In this document: positions 24,662 to 33,435 of the stretch, in pieces
Position numbering within the stretch: the stretch's first letter is position 1
How the letters are laid out: every line of letters starts with the position of its first letter
Assembly (NCBI GenBank): GCA_965209105.1
Contig: CBDBQB010000039.1
Coordinates: 62,001 to 126,000 of the forward strand
DNA: 64,000 nucleotides
Origin: JAAELZ01 sp965209105
Lineage (GTDB): Bacteria; Pseudomonadota; Gammaproteobacteria; Arenicellales; Poriferihabitantaceae
Reading direction: 5' to 3'
Made by a program: the position numbers and the translations under genes
The notes under the pieces: model-generated
The model's input: the letters and a program-made list of their open reading frames with translations, nothing else
What the model was told of the DNA's origin: nothing
Database searches by the model: none

Positions 24662-25357
24662 ATGAACGAGACTGTTAGCAATCAAGACACTGCTCCAAAG
24701 AAAAAGCGTTTGGGATGTTTTTCCGTATTGGGCCTAATGCTGATTACCGTACTGGTGTCGGTTGCCGTTACCGTCTGGTTTTTGAACTTTTATTTATTTC
24801 CTAAGCGCTTTGATCCGGTTGAGCTATCGCTTAAAGAACAACAAACACTGACCCAGAAATTGGTTCGCTTTGAGGGGTTTGGCTCGGCTAAGCGTGAATC
24901 GCCTGAAACACTCGCTCCTGAAGTACAAGCACTAGAGCCCATCCCCTATTCTGAGGAGGGCACCGGCCGAGATTTATTTTTAAGTGAGCGTGAACTCAAT
25001 GCCATCCTCGCGAAGAACACCGATTTGGCAGATAAGCTCGTGATTGATTTATCGGACGATTTGATCAGCGCGCGTTTGCGGCTGCCAATGGATCCGGATT
25101 TCCCATTTTTCGGTGGCAAACTGCTTAAAGCGCGTGCTGGCATTGGGGTGCGGTTTGAGCAAAATCGTCCGGTTATTATTTTGAAAGGCGTGAGCGTGAT
25201 GGGAGTGCCCGTCCCAAATGCTTGGCTCGGCGGTTTAAAGAATATCGATTTGGTCAGTGAGTTTGGTCAGAACGGGGGTTTTTGGCAATCATTCTCCAGC
25301 GGCGTCGAGCATGTTCAAGTGATAGAAGGCAATTTGCAGTTAAAACTAAAAGAATAG
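24662..25357 (+). CDS. Conserved membrane-anchored protein of unknown function
   Basis: The 231-residue protein has a basic N-terminus, one transmembrane helix (about residues 20-43, FSVLGLMLITVLVSVAVTVW), and a long periplasmic part. That part has LSERELNAILAKNTDLADKL and VIDLSDDLISARLRLPMDPD. Similar proteins are widespread in gammaproteobacteria, but I know no assigned function. The layout suggests a lipid- or envelope-related periplasmic fold. It lies between thrC and iscR without obvious links to either. Confidence 0.7.
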   Translation: MNETVSNQDTAPKKKRLGCFSVLGLMLITVLVSVAVTVWFLNFYLFPKRFDPVELSLKEQQTLTQKLVRFEGFGSAKRESPETLAPEVQALEPIPYSEEGTGRDLFLSERELNAILAKNTDLADKLVIDLSDDLISARLRLPMDPDFPFFGGKLLKARAGIGVRFEQNRPVIILKGVSVMGVPVPNAWLGGLKNIDLVSEFGQNGGFWQSFSSGVEHVQVIEGNLQLKLKE

Positions 25358-25407
25358 CCTGAATGTTTTAGGCGACTAACCCCTTTGGGTGGTGGACGCC
25401 AATTAAA

Positions 25408-25428
25408 TACCCAGTAAAATACTGGGTA
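25408..25428. promoter_or_regulatory. IscR type 1-like binding site
   Basis: TACCCAGT-AAAAT-ACTGGGTA is a perfect 8+8 palindrome with an AT-rich 5-bp centre, about 25 bp before the iscR start. It resembles the type 1 IscR site (ATAcCCgACT-AAAAT-AGTcGGGTAT). It points to repression of the operon by [2Fe-2S]-IscR. Confidence 0.75.
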
Positions 25429-25452
25429 ATTAAGATTTTGGTATCTCTAATT

Positions 25453-25926
25453 ATGCGATTAACGACAAAAGGCCGCTACGCAGTCACCGCGATGTTGGAC
25501 TTAGCCATTCACCATCAAAGCAAGTCAGTGACCTTGCGTAATATTGCGGAAAATCAAAAAATCTCCTTGTCTTATCTGGAGCAACTGTTCGCCAAACTGC
25601 GCGAGCATAAATTAGTCACGGGTGTGCGTGGGCCGGGCGGGGGCTATCGCTTGGCGCGCGATGCCGATGATATTTCGATTGCAGATATTATTGTCGCGGT
25701 CGATGAGCCGATGGAATTTACCGATTGTCACGGCAAATCAAACTGTAGAGATGGTGAGCAATGTTTATCGCACCATCTTTGGGAGCAACTTACGGTGCAG
25801 TTAGAAACATTTTTATCCAATATATATTTGGGGGCTTTGATGCAAGAAAGTGAAGCATCTATCGCGCTGGCGGGAAGTCAGCTTGAAAGTCAGCAAGTAA
25901 GCATACCTGTCCGTGGACAGGTTTAA
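25453..25926 (+). CDS. iscR: Fe-S cluster regulator IscR (Rrf2 family)
   Basis: The 157-residue protein runs from ATG 25453 (MRLTTKGRYAVTAMLDLAIH), the start that aligns with the family. The winged helix (residues 1-65) is followed by Cys92, Cys98, Cys104 and His107 in DCHGKSNCRDGEQCLSHHLW. These are the same positions as the [2Fe-2S] ligands of E. coli IscR. It senses Fe-S status and represses its own operon through the palindrome just upstream. It heads the suf operon here, replacing SufR or OxyR/Fur-type control. Confidence 0.96.
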   Translation: MRLTTKGRYAVTAMLDLAIHHQSKSVTLRNIAENQKISLSYLEQLFAKLREHKLVTGVRGPGGGYRLARDADDISIADIIVAVDEPMEFTDCHGKSNCRDGEQCLSHHLWEQLTVQLETFLSNIYLGALMQESEASIALAGSQLESQQVSIPVRGQV

Positions 25927-25949
25927 CGAGTGTATTTAGAGTAATTATT

Positions 25950-27404
25950 ATGGGCGAGCAAAATCAAGAATTCAAAACGGCGATCGGTCGTGAGTATAAA
26001 GCGGGTTTTAGTACAGACATAGAATCTGATACTTTGCCGCCGGGCTTAGATGAAGGGGTGGTTGAATTCATCTCAAAGAAAAAGGGCGAGCCCGCTTGGT
26101 TATTGGAACATCGATTGGAGGCCTTTGCGCATTGGAAGACAATGACAGAGCCAGATTGGGCCAAGCTAGAAATCGATCCGATTGATTATCAGGCGATCTC
26201 TTATTATTCTGCGCCGAAAGACCCGGCGGACGGCCCCAAGAGTTTGGATGAAGTTGATCCTCGCCTGTTGGAAACCTATGAGAAATTAGGTATTCCACTC
26301 GATGAGCAAAAAATGCTCGCGGGTGTGACAACGGTGGCGGTCGATGCGGTCTTTGATAGTGTCTCAGTGGTCACGACTTTTAAAGAAACTTTGTCGAAGG
26401 TCGGCGTAATCTTTTGTCCTTTATCTGAGGCCTTGCAGGAACACCCCGATCTGGTGAAACAATATTTGGGTTCGGTGGTGCCGTCAGGCGACAATTATTT
26501 TGCTGCACTCAATGCGGCAGTATTTAGCGAAGGGTCTTTTGTGTACATCCCCAAAGGTGTGCGCTGTCCGATGGAGTTATCGACCTATTTTCGCATCAAC
26601 GCCATGAATACAGGGCAATTCGAACGCACCTTGATTGTTGCAGACGAAGGCTCGTACGTCTCCTATCTTGAAGGATGTACCGCGCCGCAGCGTGATGAAA
26701 ATCAATTGCATGCGGCAGTGGTCGAGTTAGTGGCGATGAAAGACGCCGAGATCAAATACTCCACCGTTCAAAACTGGTATCCCGGTGATGAGAATGGCTT
26801 GGGCGGTATTTATAATTTTGTGACCAAGCGCGGTATCTGTAAGGAAAACGCGAAGATTTCTTGGACACAAGTTGAAACGGGTTCCGCGATCACGTGGAAA
26901 TATCCAAGCTGTATATTACAAGGCGATAACAGTATCGGCGAGTTTTATTCAATCGCGCTGACCAATAATTATCAGCAGGCCGATACCGGCACCAAGATGA
27001 TCCATCTTGGAAAAGGCTCCACTAGCACCATTATTTCAAAAGGTATCTCCGCTGGCAAAGGGCAAAATGCTTACCGTGGATTGGTACATATTGCCAAGGG
27101 GGCTGAAGGCGCGCGCAATTATTCGCAATGTGATTCATTGTTGATGGGTAATGAGTGTGGCGCGCACACCTTTCCGTATATGGAAATTAAAAACCCAACG
27201 GCTAAAGTTGAGCACGAGGCGACCACCTCCAAAATTGGTGAAGATCAATTATTTTACTGTCGTCAACGCGGTCTTTCAGAAGAAGATGCGGTGTCAATGA
27301 TCGTCAACGGATTTTGTAAAGAAGTATTCAAAGAGTTGCCAATGGAATTTGCGGTAGAAGCGCAAAAACTGCTGGGCATCAGCCTTGAAGGCGCGGTGGG
27401 CTAG
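25950..27404 (+). CDS. sufB: Fe-S cluster scaffold SufB
   Basis: The 484-residue protein is full length. SufB features include FVYIPKGVRCPMELSTYFRI, SYVSYLEGCTAP, SYSQCDSLL-like NYSQCDSLLMGNECGAHTFP and the C-terminal EEDAVSMIVNGFCKEVFKEL. With SufC and SufD it forms the SufBC2D complex, on which [Fe-S] clusters are built in the cytoplasm. It begins 23 bp after iscR and precedes sufC by 60 bp. Confidence 0.98.
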   Translation: MGEQNQEFKTAIGREYKAGFSTDIESDTLPPGLDEGVVEFISKKKGEPAWLLEHRLEAFAHWKTMTEPDWAKLEIDPIDYQAISYYSAPKDPADGPKSLDEVDPRLLETYEKLGIPLDEQKMLAGVTTVAVDAVFDSVSVVTTFKETLSKVGVIFCPLSEALQEHPDLVKQYLGSVVPSGDNYFAALNAAVFSEGSFVYIPKGVRCPMELSTYFRINAMNTGQFERTLIVADEGSYVSYLEGCTAPQRDENQLHAAVVELVAMKDAEIKYSTVQNWYPGDENGLGGIYNFVTKRGICKENAKISWTQVETGSAITWKYPSCILQGDNSIGEFYSIALTNNYQQADTGTKMIHLGKGSTSTIISKGISAGKGQNAYRGLVHIAKGAEGARNYSQCDSLLMGNECGAHTFPYMEIKNPTAKVEHEATTSKIGEDQLFYCRQRGLSEEDAVSMIVNGFCKEVFKELPMEFAVEAQKLLGISLEGAVG

Positions 27405-27464
27405 CGGGCTTAGATCGATTGGCTTCCCCCACTATAAATTGTATAAAACTGACTGTATTAAACT

Positions 27465-28214
27465 ATGTTAAAGATTGAAAATTTACACGCAAGCGTGGAC
27501 GGAGCGAAGATTTTAAAAGGGGTTAACCTTGAAATCTCGGCAGGTGAAATCCACGCAATCATGGGGCCAAACGGCTCAGGTAAAAGCACCTTGGCGGCGG
27601 TGTTAACGGGTCGCGAAGAATATGTGGTAACAGATGGCAGCGTACAGTTTTTGGGCAAGGATTTACTTGACCTCGAAGCGGACGAGCGCGCGCAACTCGG
27701 TTTATTTTTGGGTTTCCAGTATCCCGTCGAAATTCCGGGCGTATCGAATATGTACTTTATGAAGGCGGCGGTGAACGCAGTGCGTAAAGGCCGCGGTGAG
27801 AAAGAACTCGACGCGATGGATTTTCTGAAGTTAGTCAAAGAGAAGGTTGTGCTGATGGAAATGCGCGACGAGTTTTTACATCGCTCGGTGAACGAAGGGT
27901 TTTCGGGCGGAGAGAAGAAGCGCAATGAGATTCTGCAAATGATTCTACTCGAGCCGACGCTTGCAATACTTGACGAAATTGATTCAGGCTTGGATATTGA
28001 CGCTTTAAAAATTGTAGCCAAAGGTGTGAACGCGCAAAAAAGTGCGGATCGATCTGTACTGATCGTGACACACTACCAACGATTGCTAGAGTATATTGTG
28101 CCGGATTTTATTCACGTGATGTCGGAAGGTAAAATCGTCAAATCGGGCGATAAATCATTGGCCTTAGAGCTCGAAGCGAAAGGCTATAGCTGGATTGAAC
28201 AAGACGCGGCCTAA
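27465..28214 (+). CDS. sufC: Fe-S assembly ATPase SufC
   Basis: The 249-residue ABC ATPase has Walker A GPNGSGKST (about residue 31), signature EGFSGGEKKRNEI, Walker B LAILDEIDSGLD, and the switch His in VTHYQR. It hydrolyses ATP to remodel SufBD during cluster assembly. Full length. It is followed after 12 bp by sufD. Confidence 0.98.
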   Translation: MLKIENLHASVDGAKILKGVNLEISAGEIHAIMGPNGSGKSTLAAVLTGREEYVVTDGSVQFLGKDLLDLEADERAQLGLFLGFQYPVEIPGVSNMYFMKAAVNAVRKGRGEKELDAMDFLKLVKEKVVLMEMRDEFLHRSVNEGFSGGEKKRNEILQMILLEPTLAILDEIDSGLDIDALKIVAKGVNAQKSADRSVLIVTHYQRLLEYIVPDFIHVMSEGKIVKSGDKSLALELEAKGYSWIEQDAA

Positions 28215-28226
28215 GCCGAAATTATT

Positions 28227-29501
28227 ATGCAACTTGTCGATAAATTAATTGATCGAGCGACCATCGATGCGAACGATGCGCCTTGGCTGAAAAGCATCCG
28301 TGAAAAAGGCTTGGCACAGTTTAATACCTTGGGTATTCCAAGCACCAAGGATGAAGATTGGCGGTACACTAACTTGCGCGCGTTGAGCGCCAAACAGTAC
28401 TCCTTAAGTGCAGGTGATGGGTCGGTTGATACAAGTTTGTTGTCAAAAGCAAATGAGAATCATCGACTGGTTTTTATAAACGGCGCTTTAGACGCCAAGC
28501 ATAGTGACAAAGCTGACCTGCCAGTAGGGGTAAGCGTGATGTCTATGCAAACGGCGCTCACTCAGCACCCAGATAAACTCAAAGCCGCGCTGGCACAACC
28601 AGTGACCGATGAGCCCAATGCTTTTGCCGAGCTCAATTTGGGTTTATTTTTGGACGGTGCATTTATCCATATTGCTGATGGCACGCATTTATCACAGACC
28701 ATAGAGCTGGTATTTTTGAATCAGGGGGAGCGTAGTTTATCTCTGCCACGGAATTTAATTTTGATCGGCGAGGATGCAAGTGCGGGCGTAATAGAACGCC
28801 AAATATCCGATGACGTCTCCACTTGCTTGAGCAATAGTGCGACCCAAATCATCTTGGGTGAGCGCGCTAAACTTGATTACCACCTGATTCAATTGCATGG
28901 CAACAAAGCCTCGCATATCGGCGGTACGTGGATACAGCAAGCCGCGGGTAGCCAATTAAACACCCATACTATTACGCTCGGTGGCCAATTGGTTCGGAAT
29001 GAGCTTAAGGTCGCCTTAAACGGCGAAGCCGCAAAGGCAAACTGTACGGGCGTGTATTTCGGTCAACAGCGCCAGCATATAGATAACCATACCACTATTC
29101 ATCATACGGCACCGAGTTGTACCAGTCGGGAGTTGTACAAGGGGATATTGGATGATCGTGCGCGGGGTGTGTTTCACGGACGGATCAAGGTGGATAAAAT
29201 CGCCCAGCTGACGATGTCTGAGCAGGAAAACCAGAATCTTTTGTTGTCGAGAGATGCCGAAGTCGATACCAAGCCACAGTTAGAAATATATGCGGATGAT
29301 GTGAAATGCGCACACGGTGCGACGGTTGGAGAGTTGGATCACAAGGCACTGTTTTATATGCAGTCTCGCGGGATAGATAGGGCCTCTGCAAGGAAGTTGC
29401 TGACCTACGCTTTTGCTGCCCAAGTGATCGAAGGAATTAGTAATGAAGCCTTGCGGGAAGAATTGACTGCAAGAATTGCTGAACAAATGAAAATGAGCTG
29501 A
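28227..29501 (+). CDS. sufD: Fe-S assembly protein SufD
   Basis: The 424-residue protein has the SufB/D beta-helix (SFHGRI-like GVFHGRIKVDKIAQLTMSEQ, NQNLLLS, ADDVKCAHGATVGELD). The catalytically relevant His in KCAHGATVG is present. It pairs with SufB and helps iron entry. The usual sufS gene does not follow; sufT begins nine bases after the stop. Confidence 0.97.
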   Translation: MQLVDKLIDRATIDANDAPWLKSIREKGLAQFNTLGIPSTKDEDWRYTNLRALSAKQYSLSAGDGSVDTSLLSKANENHRLVFINGALDAKHSDKADLPVGVSVMSMQTALTQHPDKLKAALAQPVTDEPNAFAELNLGLFLDGAFIHIADGTHLSQTIELVFLNQGERSLSLPRNLILIGEDASAGVIERQISDDVSTCLSNSATQIILGERAKLDYHLIQLHGNKASHIGGTWIQQAAGSQLNTHTITLGGQLVRNELKVALNGEAAKANCTGVYFGQQRQHIDNHTTIHHTAPSCTSRELYKGILDDRARGVFHGRIKVDKIAQLTMSEQENQNLLLSRDAEVDTKPQLEIYADDVKCAHGATVGELDHKALFYMQSRGIDRASARKLLTYAFAAQVIEGISNEALREELTARIAEQMKMS

Positions 29502-29510
29502 TCAAAAATT

Positions 29511-29948
29511 ATGAAACACGTCAATGTAGATGTAAAACAAGCCAATACAGGGGATAAAGTGATCGTGAACCTTGAAGCTGATATGTTGAAAAAGACACAA
29601 GAGATCGAAGCGTCTGAAGCGCCGGCGCAAGACATAGATATCGATGATTCAGCGCTGGCCGCGAATGTTGTCGACGCGCTACGAGAAATATTTGATCCCG
29701 AGATTCCCGTCAATATTTATGATCTGGGTCTGATCTATAAAATTCAAATTGAGCAAGGTGATGCCGAAATAGACATGACCCTAACCACGCCGGGCTGCCC
29801 CGTTGCGCAATCCTTTCCAGGAATGGTTGAAGCGTCGATCAAGAAAGTCGCCGGGATAAAAAGTGCCAAAGTAATATTGGTTTGGGATCCGCCTTGGACA
29901 CAAGACAATCTAAGCGAAGAAGCCCGATTACAGTTAGGACTTATTTAG
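29511..29948 (+). CDS. sufT: SufT-type Fe-S maturation factor (DUF59/MIP18 family)
   Basis: The 145-residue protein has the MIP18 core ALREIFDPEIPVNIYDLGLI and TLTTPGCPVAQSFP, with the conserved reactive Cys. SufT proteins support cluster delivery or maturation under high Fe-S demand. An N-terminal extension of about 45 residues is acidic and lacks motifs. It is tightly linked to sufD and followed by a ferredoxin, so it is part of the operon. Confidence 0.88.
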   Translation: MKHVNVDVKQANTGDKVIVNLEADMLKKTQEIEASEAPAQDIDIDDSALAANVVDALREIFDPEIPVNIYDLGLIYKIQIEQGDAEIDMTLTTPGCPVAQSFPGMVEASIKKVAGIKSAKVILVWDPPWTQDNLSEEARLQLGLI

Positions 29949-29959
29949 GAACGTTTGGT

Positions 29960-30280
29960 ATGACCGATTGGGTGGCGGTGGCTCGGCAAGACGAGCTTAA
30001 GGAAGGTGAGGTCAAGGTGGTTGATGTCGACAATGTCATGGTGGCGGTGTTTAACCTAGAGGGCGAGTTCATTGCAGTTGAAGACGTTTGTCCGCATGAT
30101 GGCAGCGAAATTGCCACGGGCTGCGTTAAAAACGGCATCTTGGAGTGTCCGCATCACGGGGCAACCTTCGATTTACGCAGCGGTGATGTATTGACACCGC
30201 CGGCCTATGAGCCTTTAGAAATGATGGCGCTGCGGATTGAAAATGGGGTGATCGAAGTACGCGATGCGCGATGGGATTAA
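29960..30280 (+). CDS. Rieske-type [2Fe-2S] ferredoxin
   Basis: The 106-residue protein runs from ATG 29960; an in-frame start at 29882 would overlap sufT and is unlikely. Ligands are Cys44 and His46 (VCPHDGSE), and Cys63 and His66 (LECPHHGATF). It resembles small soluble ferredoxins such as NirD-like or dioxygenase ferredoxin components. Its place at the end of the suf operon suggests electron supply to cluster assembly, but this is inference. There is no linked reductase. Confidence 0.9.
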   Translation: MTDWVAVARQDELKEGEVKVVDVDNVMVAVFNLEGEFIAVEDVCPHDGSEIATGCVKNGILECPHHGATFDLRSGDVLTPPAYEPLEMMALRIENGVIEVRDARWD

Positions 30281-30322
30281 GCGTAATTATTGCCCATAGG
30301 ATTGCCACTTAAGCCGCTTTAA

Positions 30323-31120
30323 ATGTCCGCAGCAACGCAAGATTACACGCGACGATTTGCTGGTTTAGAAAAACTTTATGGCAGCCAAGGCTTAAGGCGG
30401 CTCGCGCATTCTCATATTGTGGTGATAGGCGTTGGCGGGGTAGGCTCATGGACCGCTGAGTCTTTAGCACGTAGTGGTGTAGGCCAGCTGACCCTGATTG
30501 ACCCTGACCACTTAGTTGAATCAAATATAAATAGACAATTACCCGCCTTAGATTCAACGCTCGGAAAAGCAAAAGTTCAAGCGCTTAAGGATCGCGTAGA
30601 AGAGATCAATTCACGATGCCGGGTAAATTGTGTTGAATCGTATATTGAGGAGGCCAATATTACGGCATTGCTTGAAGGCTTGCTAAATCAAGCGTCTCAA
30701 TGTGTGGTGATCGACTGTATTGATCAGGCCAAAGCGAAGGCAGCCTTAATTGCTTGGTGTAGCCGAAATAAACTACCGATATTAACAGTGGGTGCCGCGG
30801 GCGCTTGTATCGATCCTTTACAAATACGTCTAGCAGATTTATCCCGCACGCAAAACGATTTATTGTTGTCGAGAACGCGTAAACATCTAAGGCAGCAGCA
30901 CAGTTTTTCTAGAAACTTAAAGCGTCGATTTGGGGTGCCTGCGGTATTCAGTATTGAGCAGCGTATTTCTGATCAAACCAGCACGATTCGCGCCGATCAT
31001 GTTGCGACTGACTTGAGCTGCGCGGGTTATGGTTCAGTGGTACACGTAACGGCCAGCCTTGGATTCAATGCAGCGGCCAAGGCGATTGAGATGCTGACCG
31101 CTGCGAGGCAGGGGGAATAA
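30323..31120 (+). CDS. tcdA: tRNA threonylcarbamoyladenosine dehydratase TcdA
   Basis: The 265-residue protein of the E1-like (ThiF/MoeB) family opens with YTRRFAGLEKLYGSQGL. It has the nucleotide motif VVIGVGGVGSWTAESLARSG, then LIDPDHLVESNINRQLPAL, and a C-terminal GYGSVVHVTASLGF region. TcdA converts t6A37 of tRNA to its cyclic form using ATP; its partner system is CsdA/CsdE. Full length. It directly follows the suf operon, and a cysteine desulfurase would link the two functionally. Confidence 0.95.
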   Translation: MSAATQDYTRRFAGLEKLYGSQGLRRLAHSHIVVIGVGGVGSWTAESLARSGVGQLTLIDPDHLVESNINRQLPALDSTLGKAKVQALKDRVEEINSRCRVNCVESYIEEANITALLEGLLNQASQCVVIDCIDQAKAKAALIAWCSRNKLPILTVGAAGACIDPLQIRLADLSRTQNDLLLSRTRKHLRQQHSFSRNLKRRFGVPAVFSIEQRISDQTSTIRADHVATDLSCAGYGSVVHVTASLGFNAAAKAIEMLTAARQGE

Positions 31121-31222
31121 TGTCGAGGGCGGGATGTTTGGCTGATACAATAGCGAAAAACAGCGTACAAGACATATAGAAATTAGGGGTATCGATCGCG
31201 TGCCTATACTTGGGGGAAATCA

Positions 31223-32299
31223 ATGTTAGAAAATATATTATCGACGCTTACGCCTTATTTGACCATTTTTGGCGAAGAGCCTTGGAAACAAGCTTTGATC
31301 GTCATTGTGGCATTCTTTATTGCCGCGTGGCTGCTTGATTTTTTAATCAATAGCATCATTCGCTGGGTGACGAGCGGTACCAAAAACTTGTTGGATGATC
31401 AGATTATTAGGCACCTACATCGGCCATTAATATGGACTCTATTTCTGGCCGGCGTAGTTTATGCCGCGCATGTTTTTGGGGTTACGCCGCCCGTAATGGG
31501 TATTTTGAAATCTGTGATCGCTAGCATTATCATCATGTTGTGGGCGGGTTTTGCGCTGCGCATTTCCAAACTGATGTTGGCGACATCGATCGTTAAGGCG
31601 GATAAAAATAGCCTTGTTCGCCACGAGACCTTGCCATTATTTAGGAACGTATCTGCCATTCTGGTAGTGATAGCGGCGGTCTATCTGATATTCCAAGCGT
31701 GGGGTGTCAATATGACTGCGTGGTTGGCTTCCGCGGGCGTGATCGGTATAGCCGTCGGTTTCGCGGCAAAAGACACCTTGGCGAATTTATTTTCCGGTGT
31801 ATTTATTATGGCGGATTCTCCCTATAAAATTGGCGACTACGTGGTGCTCGATGACACTTCGCGGGGCAAGATTACCCATATCGGCATACGCAGTACGCGA
31901 ATGTTAACGCGCGATGATGTTGAGATTACCGTGCCAAATTCGATCATGGGCAACTCAAAAATTATTAACCAAAGCGGTGGCCCACATCTAAAGTTTCGTG
32001 TGCGTGTACAACTCGATGTTGCTTACGGCAGCGATATATCAAAAGTAGAACGCGTGTTATTGGAAGAAGCAACCAAGGATTCTCTGGTGTGTAAATATCC
32101 CGCGCCGCGCGTGCGGTTTCGGAAATTTGGCGGCTCTGGTTTGGGTTATGAACTACTTTTCTGGATCGATGAGCCGGAGTTAAGAGGCCGCGCATTACAC
32201 CAGTTAAATTCAAGCATTTACAATGCCTTTATCGCTGAAGGCATTGAGATACCGTTCAATAAACAAGATATATACGTAAAGGAATTACCCAGGCGTTAA
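31223..32299 (+). CDS. MscS-family mechanosensitive channel
   Basis: The 358-residue protein has four transmembrane helices (about residues 20-45, 65-85, 95-115 and 135-160). The MscS pore helix and beta domain follow (GVIGIAVGFAAKDTLANLFS; MADSPYKIGDYVVLDDTSRG; TEIRVPNS-like VEITVPNSIMGNSKIINQSG). It would release osmolytes on hypo-osmotic shock. It is not the YbdG type found at 7352. It is a single gene, convergent with the 5'-nucleotidase. Confidence 0.93.
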   Translation: MLENILSTLTPYLTIFGEEPWKQALIVIVAFFIAAWLLDFLINSIIRWVTSGTKNLLDDQIIRHLHRPLIWTLFLAGVVYAAHVFGVTPPVMGILKSVIASIIIMLWAGFALRISKLMLATSIVKADKNSLVRHETLPLFRNVSAILVVIAAVYLIFQAWGVNMTAWLASAGVIGIAVGFAAKDTLANLFSGVFIMADSPYKIGDYVVLDDTSRGKITHIGIRSTRMLTRDDVEITVPNSIMGNSKIINQSGGPHLKFRVRVQLDVAYGSDISKVERVLLEEATKDSLVCKYPAPRVRFRKFGGSGLGYELLFWIDEPELRGRALHQLNSSIYNAFIAEGIEIPFNKQDIYVKELPRR

Positions 32300-32314
32300 G
32301 CAGTGCTGGAAAGC

Positions 32315-33235
32315 CTATTTAGCGCTTTTCGCAATATTTGATACACCGTGCGGCACGTGCCCTGTCGGGACATGCTGGCGGGTCGATTCGCAATGACCTT
32401 GTTGATCGTCGAAATAGATGTCCGCTTGAAAGCTTTTTAAAAATTCGCCCTTATCCATACCCCCCAGAAAGACGGCTTCGTCAATTCGAATATCCCAAGC
32501 CCGCAATGTTCGAATCACGCGTTCGTGTGTTGGTGCGGCTCTTGCGGTAAATAAGGCAGTACGAATAGGGGATTGTTTTGCATCGTAAGCCGTTTGTATC
32601 CGATGAATAGCGGCGAGGAAAGATTTAAACGGCCCGCCGGGCAATGGCTGATTGGCAGCAGATTTTTCGGTTTGAGTGAATTCGTCTAAACCCTTGGCTT
32701 GGAATACTTTCTCTGCTTGATCAGAAAAAATGACGGCATCACCGTCGAATGCAATTCTCAATTCTTGATTATCCCCCAGCTGCTCTTTGGGGCGATGAGG
32801 CAAGATTGTCGCGGCAGCCAGATTTGCTTGTAAAGCATTGGCCACATCAGAGGGGTCAGCGGAAAGAAATAAATCTGCCTTAAACGATTGTGCATAGCTC
32901 CAAGGTGGGTTGCCACCCGTAAAGGCAGCGCGCGTGATATTTAAACCGTAGTGCTCAATAGAATTGAATATTCTAAGGCCGGTATCCGCGCTATTGCGAG
33001 AAATTAGGACCACCTCAACGTGCGGGTGGGTGTCTTTTTCCTTATTCAGTGCGAGAAGCTTTTGCACTAGGGAGAATGCCACACCCTTCTTAAGCGTGTC
33101 GTTTTCGTGCGAAATTTGGTACTGACAATAGGCATCAATACCTTCCTTTTCATAAATTTTATGACCTTCTTCGAGATCGAATAAAGCTCGTGAAGAGATC
33201 GCGACCACTAAGGCGTTATCAAGGCTAATTGGCAT
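32315..33235 (-). CDS. 5'-nucleotidase (cytosolic NT5C1-like, PF06189 type)
   Basis: The 306-residue protein has VVAISSRALFDLEEGHKIYE at the start, where the nucleophile Asp of animal enzymes is replaced by a Ser-rich motif as usual in the bacterial family. It also has VEVVLISRNSADTGLRIFNS, LRIAFDGDAVIFSDQAEKVF and VFLGGMDKGEFLKSFQADIY. The likely role is dephosphorylation of nucleoside monophosphates. It is monocistronic. Confidence 0.85.
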   Translation of the reverse strand: MPISLDNALVVAISSRALFDLEEGHKIYEKEGIDAYCQYQISHENDTLKKGVAFSLVQKLLALNKEKDTHPHVEVVLISRNSADTGLRIFNSIEHYGLNITRAAFTGGNPPWSYAQSFKADLFLSADPSDVANALQANLAAATILPHRPKEQLGDNQELRIAFDGDAVIFSDQAEKVFQAKGLDEFTQTEKSAANQPLPGGPFKSFLAAIHRIQTAYDAKQSPIRTALFTARAAPTHERVIRTLRAWDIRIDEAVFLGGMDKGEFLKSFQADIYFDDQQGHCESTRQHVPTGHVPHGVSNIAKSAK

Positions 33236-33435
33236 TCTTTATGCTTTGAATGATAAATCTAACTGTTTAGATTGGGCTTCAATTGATTTATTCAATCAAT
33301 CAAGGAAACACAGCCTATGATAACGCGCTTTGAGCGGGTGGATATTTAAATTTAGGTTTGATGAAACGCAATGCAGGCGGAGTAAGGCACCTAAATATGG
33401 TTAGTGAAAACCATCATTTCCTTTGAATGTCGGCC

